Below, piece after piece: positions 1 to 8,463 of a DNA stretch of 12,078 nucleotides. Numbering within the stretch: the first letter of the stretch is position 1; each line of letters starts with the position of its first letter. The notes under the pieces were generated by a model. It made no database searches. It was not told the DNA's origin and worked only from the letters and a program-made list of their open reading frames with translations. The DNA is from Candidatus Poseidoniales archaeon (GTDB lineage: Archaea > Thermoplasmatota > Poseidoniia > Poseidoniales > Thalassarchaeaceae), in contig JAKUTA010000018.1 of NCBI GenBank assembly GCA_022447885.1, forward strand, positions 1-12,078, written 5' to 3'. A program made the translations under genes and the position numbers.

Positions 1-3000
1 ATGTCCGGCAACAAGTATCCGATGGCCATCGCCTTCGAACCGAACACGAATGAGATGTGGATGCTCGTACGGAACTACCAGCAACCCACCTGGGCTTTCT
101 ATGCCGAGAAGGTGAATCGAAGCAATCCCCTCACCGTCATCCAGTCACATTATCTCGCGGACACGACCCTGCTCGGCTACAACGTGTACGGCTTCGATAT
201 CCAGGGTCCGCGCATCACAGTCGCGGCATACGCACAGAAGGGCACGGGACAGGGGACGCACCACATCTTCCTGCACACCGGAAACTGGTACACCTACCAA
301 GGTGCGGTCGAGTTGCCGAACTACCATGGACACTACGGGCTGGAACGAGCATCAGACGGCAAACTGCTGTACACCTGCTTCTACTACACTTATTGCAACA
401 GCAACAATCTGGTGCGCAAGGTACTCTGGACCGGAGCGGCCGCCCCATCCGACGCCAGGTTGCCATCGAGCAACACCAGCATCGTCACCTCGGCCTTCGT
501 CACCCTGACGCGGTCGGTCACTGAGGTGTCGCTGGCCACGGCGATCACATACGAGCCCAGCGCCACCAGCATCGAGTTCGAGATCACCAATGACGGTGGC
601 ACCACCTGGAAGCGAGCGATGCAGGGGCAGGCGATCACCTTCGCCAACGCAGGCACCCAGATCGGCTGGAGGGCCTACCTGAACGGAACCAGCACCGCGA
701 CACCCATCTTGGACACCGTCGGCCTGAGTTACGTCGCAACCTACTATTCCAGCGGTTACATGCGCCTGTACCGCTACTTCGGAGGGGGCACGGGCACCCC
801 GGTCGCCGCCACCGTCTGGTGGAACGCCAGCACACCGGGAGGCAGTTCGTTGGCGATGAAATGGGTCACCACCACGACATCGTGCACCGTGACCGGCACC
901 AGCGTCACGAATGGCCAGCCCAGTTTCTTCACCGGCAGCCCGTACTACATCACGCTCTGCATCTGGCTCTATGCGGGCTCGGGAAACGCCTACACACCAC
1001 TGCTCGACGACTTCGACATCGCCATTATCAGCAATGCGCCCAAGGATGTCTCACTAGACATCGGCGACGACGGCTCCAAGGAATGGACCTCCCAGAACAC
1101 GCTCCTCGGGACGGCTACCGTCCAAGGGGCCGCAATCGTCAACGCGCTCAACTTGTTGATCCCCGACACTTCCACTGATCCTAATGCTAGTCAGGGCACC
1201 GTGACCATCGGCGTCAACGTGGGATCGCAAGCGGCCGGGAAGGTGAGCATCACCTCTTTCTCCATCGATTACACGATGCAGACGGTGAACTTGAACATCA
1301 ACTACGATGAGGACATGATCCTGCACGAGAGGGTCGACAGTTACGAGGTGATCACGCGGCACGTGATCGGTGAGAACGCCAACGAGATATCCAGCGCCCA
1401 ACTGGACATCCTGGGCCAGCCCTCCTCATCCGCGCCGAGCCTCTTGTGGGCGAGTGATGGCACGCTGGTGGACGACGACCCGGACGACTGGATCGTCCCG
1501 GACTCGGCGGGCACGTGGACGAACAACAGCAACGGCATCCAGGAGATCCACTGGAAATTCCGCATCACTTCCGAATTCAGGGAACAGAACAACGTCGGCT
1601 TCCGCGTCAGTTGCACCGACAGCGAGGGATACACGCCGATGATGATGAGCACCGGTCCGGCGGGCATAGTCGTCAACCAGTCGTATGGACTTGGATGGCT
1701 CAAAGTGCGCGACAACGACGGTGAAGTGCTCTACGACGACGCTCCCGATGACGCGTGGATCGCAGCCAGCGAGACGCTGCACTTCCAAGGTGCCATCTGG
1801 TATGCGTACTCAGAGGACGCACCGCTCGACTCGACCTTCGATGTCAAGGTGATGAAGCAGACCACCGAAGGAAAGTTCCTGATGGCGAAGGACAGCAGCA
1901 ACCCCTACGGGGAGTTCTTCATCTCAGTGCAGATGGATGACTTCGACCGCCCCGAGGGCGTTCAATACCTGATCGAGATCGACAACCCGCGCGACCCGTT
2001 GAAGGTGCTCACGAGCAACAGTTCGTGGGCACGCACCTACCGCATCGACGCCACGCCGCCCACGCTCGTCGACTCATGGCCACCCCAGGGAGCCTACGAA
2101 GCCGGTTCAGTGGACCAGAGCATACGCGTGCGCGTACAGGACGCGGTCAGCCCGCCGGAGCAGTTGACGCTGCACTACTGGGTGGAGTTCGACAACGATG
2201 CCAATCGCAACGGATACGCCGACGAATCCGAATACGTCAACCAGACGATGGTGAACCTGACCGATTCAGATGACAAGTACTTCTTCGGGCACATCGACGA
2301 CTCGCGCAACCCCAACATGGCTCAGGTCTCCTACTATGTCACCGGAACCGACCCCGCCGGCCACCCGCTCACCAATGTCAAAGGTCCGGGCTTCGAGTAC
2401 GACCTGAGCACCTACCGCACACGCGTCGACACGGACGCGGTGTTCACCGGACTGGACTGGATGGGGCACGTGGACGGAGGGAAGGTGTTCTCAGGTGTGA
2501 ATCAGCACATCAGCCTCGGGCTGGTCGATGCGAACGGGAGAATCGACTACGAGGACATCTCGCTCATCTTCGACTTCGAGGGACCTGACCCGACGCGCGA
2601 CCAGCAGCGCATCTCCTACTCCGGCCAGAACAACACATTCTGGTCCGATGGGCCGTACATCATCCTCGATGATTCGTGCAACGACGGCGATGACGGAGGC
2701 TGTGGGGTCCCGGTGATCACCAACGACACCGGCATGCCGTGGATCAGGCCGTCGTTCATCTTCCGCTTCTCCTGGGACTGGCCGGACGAGGACCTCTCCG
2801 ACCTGGCGCTCGAATACAAGGAACTGGGGGTGGAGGTTCCCACTCGTGTGATCTTCGAGGAGCACACGTTCCGCGTCGAGAACGACCTCGTGCTCGACGC
2901 CGACTCGTACATGGTCGAGGACGTGCAGGAGCCGCGCACCGGCGTGCTGTCCGACGGCAGCCGTGTCGTTCCCAACGACCGGTTGCGCTGGTCGGGCCGC

Positions 3001-4212
3001 GTGGTCTACGAGGGCAGCGACGTACCCGCGCCGCGCAACCTCGGCATCACCGTCGAGACGTTCGACGGCGTACAATACTGGTCCGACGGCAGCCTGACCG
3101 AAGACGGTGGCTTCTCGCTCGAGGTGCCGCTGGGAGCGGCTACCTCGCTAGCCTCATCTGAGATGCGCACCTTCCTCACAGGCATCCGCAACGTCCCAGG
3201 CCGCGGCGAGGACATGACCCGCGACACGGTCGCCACCACGCTGCAGCTGCACGTCGACCACTCGCCACCGCGTGTGATCGAGCGGCTGGCGCCCATCGAC
3301 ATCATCGACATCAGCAACACCTCCATGCTGACACAGGTCCCGGTCGAGTTCATCGGCTCCGAGGACGCCGACCTGGCGGGAAGCCCACAATGGGTGCACT
3401 GGCTGATGCGCGACGACAACGGCCGGCAGATCGCGTCAGGTTCCTCTGAGCTCGGCATGCGCCAGGAGGGGACCGCCATCGAGTGGACGGGCACGGTCGA
3501 CATGGTCGGCGATGGCATGAACCCACCCATCCAGGACTACGTCGTCGGTTTCTGGATCGAGGGCTGGGACGTGGCCGGCAACCCGCTCGCCACCGAATCC
3601 AACTCCAAGTCCGACCCGGTGCGCGAACCGGTCGAACTGGACGGAGACCACGAACTCCAGTGGATTCGCTTCGGTGCGACCGGCCCGCAGCTGACCATCG
3701 AACGCGTATCAGCGGACAGGGAGGTCATGAGCAACGGCGCCGATGTCGAGATAACCGCGTGGGTGGCCAACCTCGGCGGCCCGACGAACACCAGCTTCAC
3801 CGTGGGATTCTACTCCGGTGACGACCTGCAACCGTTCGCCACGCAGGCGCTGGCGGGAATCAGCGACGAGGCCATCCCCGTGAAGGCGACCTGGAAGGCG
3901 GAGAAGGGCGTGGACAGGGTGCGCGTGGTCGTGGACATCGACGACGAGATCATCGAAGTGGATGAGAGCGACAACTCAGCGGAAGTGGGCGTGTCCGTGG
4001 AGTATGCATGGGGACTCGGTTGGGTCGAGGTGGCTCGCAAGAACATGCTGGCGGTCATCGGCATCATCATCGCGATGATCATCCTGCCCGTCGTGGGCGC
4101 GGTGAGCATGCGCGGTGGCATGGAGACCTCCGTGTTCGAGGATGACCTGTTCTACGACGAGGATGAGGATTACTACGACGAACAGGACGAAGAAGAGGAC
4201 GACTGGGAGTGA
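1..4212 (+). CDS. Large multidomain surface protein, CARDB domain and C-terminal membrane anchor (5' partial)
   Basis: The reading frame is open from the first base. The first residue visible is a Met, but no signal peptide follows, so the 5' end is probably missing. Residues 1-150 are Trp/Tyr-rich beta-type sequence, perhaps the last blades of a propeller. Residues about 157-246 form a beta-sandwich-like module containing NDGGTTW and ending in LDTVGLSYV. Residues about 347-440 form a second module that opens DVSLDIGDDG. Residues 731-744 contain an Asp/Asn-rich calcium-binding-type loop (D731, D733, N735, N737, D741, E744). A second acidic, Gly-rich loop is flanked by C893 and C901. Residues about 1228-1335 look like a CARDB domain, with ANLGG, then DEIIEVDESDNSA. 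One membrane segment (about 1349-1370) is followed by a cytoplasmic tail of about 33 residues, nearly all Asp/Glu/Tyr. Many N-x-S/T sequons suggest glycosylation. The architecture indicates an anchored extracellular adhesin or binding protein; the ligand cannot be told. Its stop codon overlaps the helicase start. Confidence 0.85.
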   Translation: MSGNKYPMAIAFEPNTNEMWMLVRNYQQPTWAFYAEKVNRSNPLTVIQSHYLADTTLLGYNVYGFDIQGPRITVAAYAQKGTGQGTHHIFLHTGNWYTYQGAVELPNYHGHYGLERASDGKLLYTCFYYTYCNSNNLVRKVLWTGAAAPSDARLPSSNTSIVTSAFVTLTRSVTEVSLATAITYEPSATSIEFEITNDGGTTWKRAMQGQAITFANAGTQIGWRAYLNGTSTATPILDTVGLSYVATYYSSGYMRLYRYFGGGTGTPVAATVWWNASTPGGSSLAMKWVTTTTSCTVTGTSVTNGQPSFFTGSPYYITLCIWLYAGSGNAYTPLLDDFDIAIISNAPKDVSLDIGDDGSKEWTSQNTLLGTATVQGAAIVNALNLLIPDTSTDPNASQGTVTIGVNVGSQAAGKVSITSFSIDYTMQTVNLNINYDEDMILHERVDSYEVITRHVIGENANEISSAQLDILGQPSSSAPSLLWASDGTLVDDDPDDWIVPDSAGTWTNNSNGIQEIHWKFRITSEFREQNNVGFRVSCTDSEGYTPMMMSTGPAGIVVNQSYGLGWLKVRDNDGEVLYDDAPDDAWIAASETLHFQGAIWYAYSEDAPLDSTFDVKVMKQTTEGKFLMAKDSSNPYGEFFISVQMDDFDRPEGVQYLIEIDNPRDPLKVLTSNSSWARTYRIDATPPTLVDSWPPQGAYEAGSVDQSIRVRVQDAVSPPEQLTLHYWVEFDNDANRNGYADESEYVNQTMVNLTDSDDKYFFGHIDDSRNPNMAQVSYYVTGTDPAGHPLTNVKGPGFEYDLSTYRTRVDTDAVFTGLDWMGHVDGGKVFSGVNQHISLGLVDANGRIDYEDISLIFDFEGPDPTRDQQRISYSGQNNTFWSDGPYIILDDSCNDGDDGGCGVPVITNDTGMPWIRPSFIFRFSWDWPDEDLSDLALEYKELGVEVPTRVIFEEHTFRVENDLVLDADSYMVEDVQEPRTGVLSDGSRVVPNDRLRWSGRVVYEGSDVPAPRNLGITVETFDGVQYWSDGSLTEDGGFSLEVPLGAATSLASSEMRTFLTGIRNVPGRGEDMTRDTVATTLQLHVDHSPPRVIERLAPIDIIDISNTSMLTQVPVEFIGSEDADLAGSPQWVHWLMRDDNGRQIASGSSELGMRQEGTAIEWTGTVDMVGDGMNPPIQDYVVGFWIEGWDVAGNPLATESNSKSDPVREPVELDGDHELQWIRFGATGPQLTIERVSADREVMSNGADVEITAWVANLGGPTNTSFTVGFYSGDDLQPFATQALAGISDEAIPVKATWKAEKGVDRVRVVVDIDDEIIEVDESDNSAEVGVSVEYAWGLGWVEVARKNMLAVIGIIIAMIILPVVGAVSMRGGMETSVFEDDLFYDEDEDYYDEQDEEEDDWE

Positions 4213-7200
4213 GTCGCCACCCTTTTCATGGGTCGCACGACCCCTCGGCGGTGGTCGGTGACATGACTGCGTTCGAACTGCTCGCCCGGCCGCTCCAGAA
4301 ACTGGTTGAGGCTCGCGGCTGGCAGCCGACACCGGTGCAGACGGCGACCATCGAACCACTGCTCGCAGGCGAGGACAGTCTGGTGGTCGCACCGACCGGG
4401 AGCGGCAAGACCGAGGCGGTCGTGCTTCCTCTGCTCACCCGCGCACTCGCACATTCCTGGCAACCGATGGCGATCCTCTACGTGACACCCCTGAAAGCAC
4501 TCAACCGGGACATCGACCGGCGCATCGCTGATCTGGCCAAGGCGGCAGGGCTCACCGCGGACCTCAGGCACGGGGACACGTCGCAGTACCAGCGCACCCG
4601 TCAGGCCAACAATCCACCTCACCTGCTGGTGACCACCCCCGAGACGACCCAACTGCTGCTGCTGGGTAGTCGCCTCCGGGAAGGGCTGCGCAATCTCAGG
4701 GCGGTGGTGATCGACGAGGTGCACGAACTCGCCGCATCGGAGCGCGGTTCGCAATTGCTGGTGGCGCTCGAACGCATCGACGAACTGTGTGGACGCAAGG
4801 TGCAGCGCATCGGGCTGTCCGCCACCATCGGCAATCCAGAGGAGATGGCCCGCTGGCTGTCTCCGAATGCGACGCCCGTGCTCGCCCCCTCGCCGCGAGG
4901 GACCGACCTCGAGGTGGTGACCGAGCCTGTCACCGATGCGGACAGGGCGCTGTCACTCGAACTGCACCTCTCGCCGCAGGGTCTGGCCGCGCTGCGCGGG
5001 CTGGCGACGCGCATCCGAGAAAGCGCTCCCTGCCTCGTGTTCGTCAATTCGCGCAACACGGCCGAGACGGTCGCGCAGCGAATCCAACGTCTCGACCCGG
5101 ACATGACCGTGGGCGTGCACCACGGCTCACTGGCGGCCGAGACTCGCCAGCAGATGGAACAGGACCTTCAGGAAGGTACGCTGCACGGGCTCATCTGCAC
5201 CTCCTCGCTCGAACTCGGGATCGATGTCGGCAGCGTGAACGAGGTTCACCAGCTGCAGAGTCCCAGGGCGGTGGACCGCATGCTGCAGCGTGTCGGTCGT
5301 GCAGACCACGTGCTCGGTGGCACGGGACGGGGAATGCTGCTCTGCTGGGAGCCGGACGAGATCGCCGAGGCGGCGGTCATCGCCCGCAGGGCGATGGCAG
5401 GCGACATCGAAGGCGTCGAGTGGCGTCGCCACCCGCGCACGGTCGCCGCCAACCAACTCATCCTGACCGCGCTCGCCGAGCGGGTGGTCCCGCTCGCCGC
5501 AGGTGCAGAACTGCTGCGCAGGTGCGACCTGTTCTCGGAGCTGACGGATGACGAGACGCTCGCCATCCTCAGGATCCTGCACGACCGCTGGCTGCTGCGG
5601 GTGGTCGAGGACCCCGAGCAGAGCGACCCGCTCGACTGGCCGCCTGCGCTGTGGAAGGAGATCTCCGAGTCCACCCAGGAGGGGCTCCCTGAGAAGAAGC
5701 CGAAGAAGGAGGAGCTGGCCGGACTGGAGGAGCGCGTGACACGCGGCTGGCAGAGGGCGCTGTCACAGGAACTGCCTGAACGGCTCAAAGGTGGCTGGTT
5801 CAGCCCGGGCCCACGGGCACGTACCTACCTCCAGAAACACCTGAGCATGATCGCTGACGAGACGAAATACGCTGTTCGCGATGCCGTCACTCGCCGCATG
5901 CTGGGCAGCGTCGACGAGACGTTCGTGCTCTCGCTCGATGACTCCGGGACGGAGGAGGACGGCACCCCGCGGCGCTTCGTGATGGCTGGACGCACATGGG
6001 AGGTCGTCGACGCCGACTCGGAGAAGGTGGAATTGCTGGTCGCGCCGGTATCCGAGCAGGGAGACGCACCTGTGTGGGCGGGAGAGTTGCCTCCAGTACC
6101 CGCGGACATCGCCCGCGAGGCGGGCGCCTTGCGCATCTTGGTGGCGCGATCACACGGATGGTCGACCGGTCTGGAGGAGAGTGCCGCGGACGAGCCGCTG
6201 GGGGCAACGGTCGGTCTCGATCCCTGGTTGACCGGAGACGCCGTGACCCACGACCTCGACGACTACCCCCTCTCATCGCCCTCGCTCGCTCGGCTCGCAG
6301 AGAGCGTCGCCGAGCACCTCGAGGCGAGCGGCTGCCTGCCGCACGCCCGACTGCTGACAATCGAGCAGCGCCGCGACGCCATCGTGCTCAACTCCACTCA
6401 CGGCAGCCGCATCAACGAGACGCTGGCCCATTTCCTGCAGGCGATGGCGAGCAACATCGAGGGCAGGGTCGGCCGTGTGCTCGTAGACCCGTACCGCATC
6501 ACTCTGCAGGTTCCCGGGCTGACCCCGGCAGGCGTGGTCGAATGGCTTACTGAGACGCCGCCTGAAGCGTTCGACGACCTCGTCCGCCTGTCGATTCCCA
6601 ACAGCCGTCAACTGCGGGCGCGGCTGGTGCAGGTGTGCAAGGTGTTCGGTGTCCTGCACGCGGGAGTCGATCCACGCAAGGTGAACCTTGGCGGCATCAT
6701 CACGAGGTATCGCGGAACACCATTGGTCGACGAGGCGCTCGACAAACTGTTCAGCGAGCGGATGGACATCGATGGCACCACCGACCTGTTGCGGGCGATC
6801 CAGTGCGGCGCCGTCGAACTGCGCATGACTGCTCCAGGCGCCCTCGGAATCTCGCCGCGCAGCCAACGCGACCTGCTGCTGCCCAACTGGTCGGCGACCG
6901 AGGTGCGCGAGCGGCTGAAGAATCGACTGGTGAACGAGCGGGTGGTGCTGGTCTGCCTGCGCTGCAAGGATTGGATGCGCTTCCGCGTCGAACGCTACGC
7001 CGAGAAGCACCACAGGTGCGCCTGCGGAGGTGCCATGCTGGCGTGCGCTCGCGAGGGGCTCGAGGACCGGCTCAAGGAATGGGTCGCCGACGATGATACG
7101 GCAGTGCGCAACCGAATGCAGCGCAACGCCGAACTGGTCCAGTTGCGCGGAAAGGAGGCGATCCTCTGCCTGCTCGCCCGCGGCGTCGGCCCGGACACGG

Positions 7201-7307
7201 CCACGCGCATCCTGCGCAGGGTGCCGGCCGGTGAAGAGGAGATGCTGCTCAAAGCCATCCACGAGGCCGAACTGCAGTACGCGCGCACACGCAGATTCTG
7301 GGGATGA
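4209..7307 (+). CDS. lhr: Lhr-type superfamily 2 helicase (large helicase-related protein)
   Basis: This is an ATP-dependent 3'-5' helicase of the Lhr family, which acts on DNA or RNA:DNA substrates in repair or RNA metabolism in the cytoplasm. Visible motifs are Walker A APTGSGKT (61-68), DEVH box (169-172), SAT (204-206), SSLELGID (from 332) and motif VI QRVGRADH (360-367). The Lhr-specific part follows: GSVDETFVL (from 566), FVMAGRTWEV (from 590) and STHGSRIN (from 729) match the winged-helix and DEAD/H-associated region. Near the C-terminus, C916-x2-C919 and C937-x-C939 form a zinc-ribbon-like site. At 1032 residues it is longer than a minimal Lhr core of roughly 850-900. The GTG start gives a 4-base GTGA overlap with the upstream stop, implying translational coupling. 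An ATG at 4263 (residue 19), just before the conserved region, is the alternative start. The family is firm; assignment to an archaeal Lhr subgroup is not. Confidence 0.93.
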   Translation: MSRHPFHGSHDPSAVVGDMTAFELLARPLQKLVEARGWQPTPVQTATIEPLLAGEDSLVVAPTGSGKTEAVVLPLLTRALAHSWQPMAILYVTPLKALNRDIDRRIADLAKAAGLTADLRHGDTSQYQRTRQANNPPHLLVTTPETTQLLLLGSRLREGLRNLRAVVIDEVHELAASERGSQLLVALERIDELCGRKVQRIGLSATIGNPEEMARWLSPNATPVLAPSPRGTDLEVVTEPVTDADRALSLELHLSPQGLAALRGLATRIRESAPCLVFVNSRNTAETVAQRIQRLDPDMTVGVHHGSLAAETRQQMEQDLQEGTLHGLICTSSLELGIDVGSVNEVHQLQSPRAVDRMLQRVGRADHVLGGTGRGMLLCWEPDEIAEAAVIARRAMAGDIEGVEWRRHPRTVAANQLILTALAERVVPLAAGAELLRRCDLFSELTDDETLAILRILHDRWLLRVVEDPEQSDPLDWPPALWKEISESTQEGLPEKKPKKEELAGLEERVTRGWQRALSQELPERLKGGWFSPGPRARTYLQKHLSMIADETKYAVRDAVTRRMLGSVDETFVLSLDDSGTEEDGTPRRFVMAGRTWEVVDADSEKVELLVAPVSEQGDAPVWAGELPPVPADIAREAGALRILVARSHGWSTGLEESAADEPLGATVGLDPWLTGDAVTHDLDDYPLSSPSLARLAESVAEHLEASGCLPHARLLTIEQRRDAIVLNSTHGSRINETLAHFLQAMASNIEGRVGRVLVDPYRITLQVPGLTPAGVVEWLTETPPEAFDDLVRLSIPNSRQLRARLVQVCKVFGVLHAGVDPRKVNLGGIITRYRGTPLVDEALDKLFSERMDIDGTTDLLRAIQCGAVELRMTAPGALGISPRSQRDLLLPNWSATEVRERLKNRLVNERVVLVCLRCKDWMRFRVERYAEKHHRCACGGAMLACAREGLEDRLKEWVADDDTAVRNRMQRNAELVQLRGKEAILCLLARGVGPDTATRILRRVPAGEEEMLLKAIHEAELQYARTRRFWG

Positions 7308-7362
7308 ATGGCACCCGCACGCTGAAGGGCTGGCACCACCCGAGCCGACCCGAGGGAGACTC

Positions 7363-7920
7363 CTGCTCATCGGATTGACCGGACGCAACGCGGGGGGCAA
7401 GTCATCCGTCGTCCGCTGGTTGGAGACCCAAGGCTTCGAGAGCTCATCCTGCTCCGACTCCATTCGCCACTGGCTCACCGAGCAGGGCATCGAGATCACC
7501 CGGGACTCCTTGATCGACGGCGGGCGCACCCTGCGCGCCGAGGGTGGACCGGGAATACTCGCTGAGATGCTGCTGGAACGAATACCTGAAGGCAGCGACC
7601 ATGTGATAGACAGCATTCGCACTCCGGCTGAAGTGGCCGTGCTCCAGACCCGAGCGGACTTCTGGCTCATCGAGGTGCGGGCGTCAGAGGAGGTGCGTTG
7701 GGAGCGGCTCTCCGCCCGCGGCAGAGCGGGGGACGCTGAGACCTTCGAGCAGTTCCGGACCCAGGAGGAGGCGGAACTCGAGGCTGCCGACGACAGCGGC
7801 CAAGCCTTGCTTGAAACCGCAAAGCAGGCGGACATAGTCATCCAGAACGAGGGCAGCGTGGCGGAACTGGAAGCGGACATGGGGACTCTGCTGTCCGCTA
7901 TGCGCTCCGGCGACCTGTGA
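7363..7920 (+). CDS. UPF0200-like P-loop nucleotide kinase family protein (start uncertain)
   Basis: This is a small P-loop protein resembling the archaeal UPF0200 family, a relative of dephospho-CoA kinase and nucleoside-phosphate kinases; its substrate is not established. From the CTG at 7363 it reads MLIGLTGRNAGGKSS, placing strand beta-1 and the Walker A motif (residues 7-14) at the extreme N-terminus as the family expects. Further family-like segments are GGPGILAEMLLERI, VIDSIRTPAEV, the arginine-rich LSARGRAGD and IVIQNEGSVAEL near the end. The resulting 185 residues match the family's usual size of about 180-190. There is no in-frame ATG or GTG near this point. TTG at 7375 would remove beta-1, and GTG at 7231 would overlap the helicase by 77 bases. 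A purine stretch GGGAGA (7354-7359) precedes the CTG. The ATG that overlaps the helicase stop (7304) lies in another frame and ends at 7378, so a frameshift or sequence error is possible. The family call is good; the start is a best guess. Confidence 0.75.
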   Translation: MLIGLTGRNAGGKSSVVRWLETQGFESSSCSDSIRHWLTEQGIEITRDSLIDGGRTLRAEGGPGILAEMLLERIPEGSDHVIDSIRTPAEVAVLQTRADFWLIEVRASEEVRWERLSARGRAGDAETFEQFRTQEEAELEAADDSGQALLETAKQADIVIQNEGSVAELEADMGTLLSAMRSGDL

Positions 7921-7926
7921 GATGCA

Positions 7927-8412
7927 TCAGGCAGGCTTGAGGTCGCCGCGCGGGTCCTGCGGCCCTTCAGTGAGCTGCACGATCACGCCGTGCTCCTCGA
8001 GGTAGTCGATGCCGTTCTGCCCGCCGAAGCCGCCGTCCACGACGATGACGCGGGTGATGCCGGCATGGTGGATGAGCTTGGAGCACATCATGCACGGCTC
8101 CCCGGTGACGATCAGCCACGCACCCTTGGTCGGCACGCCGTTGGCCGCTGAGTTGCAGATGAGGTTCATCTCGGCGTGGTGACAGCCGATCTCGATGCGC
8201 GTCCCGCTCTCTATCTCGAGTTCATCGCGCAGGCAGACATCTCCTCCGCACAGTTCTCCCCCGCCGCGCGGCCCGCCGTTGTAGCCATCCATCAGGATGA
8301 CGTTGCGGTCCGGGTCGACGAGCAGCGCCCCGAACTTGGCACGCGGGCAGTTGCTCGCCTTGGACAGCGCCAAGCACTGCTCGATGCGGATGCGCAGGTG
8401 CTTGTCCTTCAT
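7927..8412 (-). CDS. Deoxycytidylate (dCMP) deaminase family, zinc-dependent
   Basis: Probably converts dCMP to dUMP, the precursor for thymidylate. The 161 residues carry the zinc-dependent deaminase signature: H79-A-E81 (zinc ligand and proton-shuttle glutamate) and P106-C-M-M-C110 (two zinc-ligand cysteines). The GYNGGPRG segment (43-50) matches the GYNG-type nucleotide-binding loop of dCMP/ComEB deaminases. C55, C60 and C77 before the HAE motif resemble the extra structural-zinc cysteines of this subgroup, which argues against a cytidine or tRNA adenosine deaminase. Length is normal for the family. It lies 51 bp downstream of folC on the same strand, so cotranscription is likely. A weak GGTGG lies upstream of the ATG. 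Its 3' end comes within 6 bp of the convergent kinase gene. The exact substrate (dCMP or another deoxycytidine nucleotide) cannot be proved from sequence. Confidence 0.9.
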   Translation of the reverse strand: MKDKHLRIRIEQCLALSKASNCPRAKFGALLVDPDRNVILMDGYNGGPRGGGELCGGDVCLRDELEIESGTRIEIGCHHAEMNLICNSAANGVPTKGAWLIVTGEPCMMCSKLIHHAGITRVIVVDGGFGGQNGIDYLEEHGVIVQLTEGPQDPRGDLKPA

Positions 8413-8463
8413 CGCGAGCCACCGACGACGCCCGGTGTACGGCCGGACTCCTATCAGCGTTGC

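Noticed and set aside
2491..3075. Minus-strand open frame (194 codons) opposite the surface protein
   Set aside because: Antisense shadow of a clear gene, with Val/Asp/Arg-biased composition and no motif.
6273..7880. Long minus-strand open frame (535 codons) opposite the helicase and kinase genes
   Set aside because: It spans two well-supported plus-strand genes and shows no recognisable motif; GC-rich coding DNA commonly leaves the opposite strand open.
7363..7920. Calling the P-loop protein dephospho-CoA kinase (CoaE)
   Set aside because: The GGPGILAEML and VIDSIRTPAEV segments fit UPF0200 better, and archaea mostly use an unrelated GTP-dependent enzyme for that step.
7918..7929. Terminator in the gap between the convergent kinase and deaminase genes
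   Set aside because: Only 6 bases separate the stop codons, with no T-run or hairpin; transcripts probably end inside the opposing genes.
7363..8412. An AvcD-type anti-phage deaminase system
   Set aside because: The kinase and deaminase are separate, convergent genes, the deaminase has an ordinary dCMP deaminase layout next to folC, and no other defence gene is present.
8413..8463. Separate promoter or hairpin between folC and the deaminase
   Set aside because: Only a weak CCGG-flanked inverted repeat and no TATA-like sequence; it is too short and weak to call.
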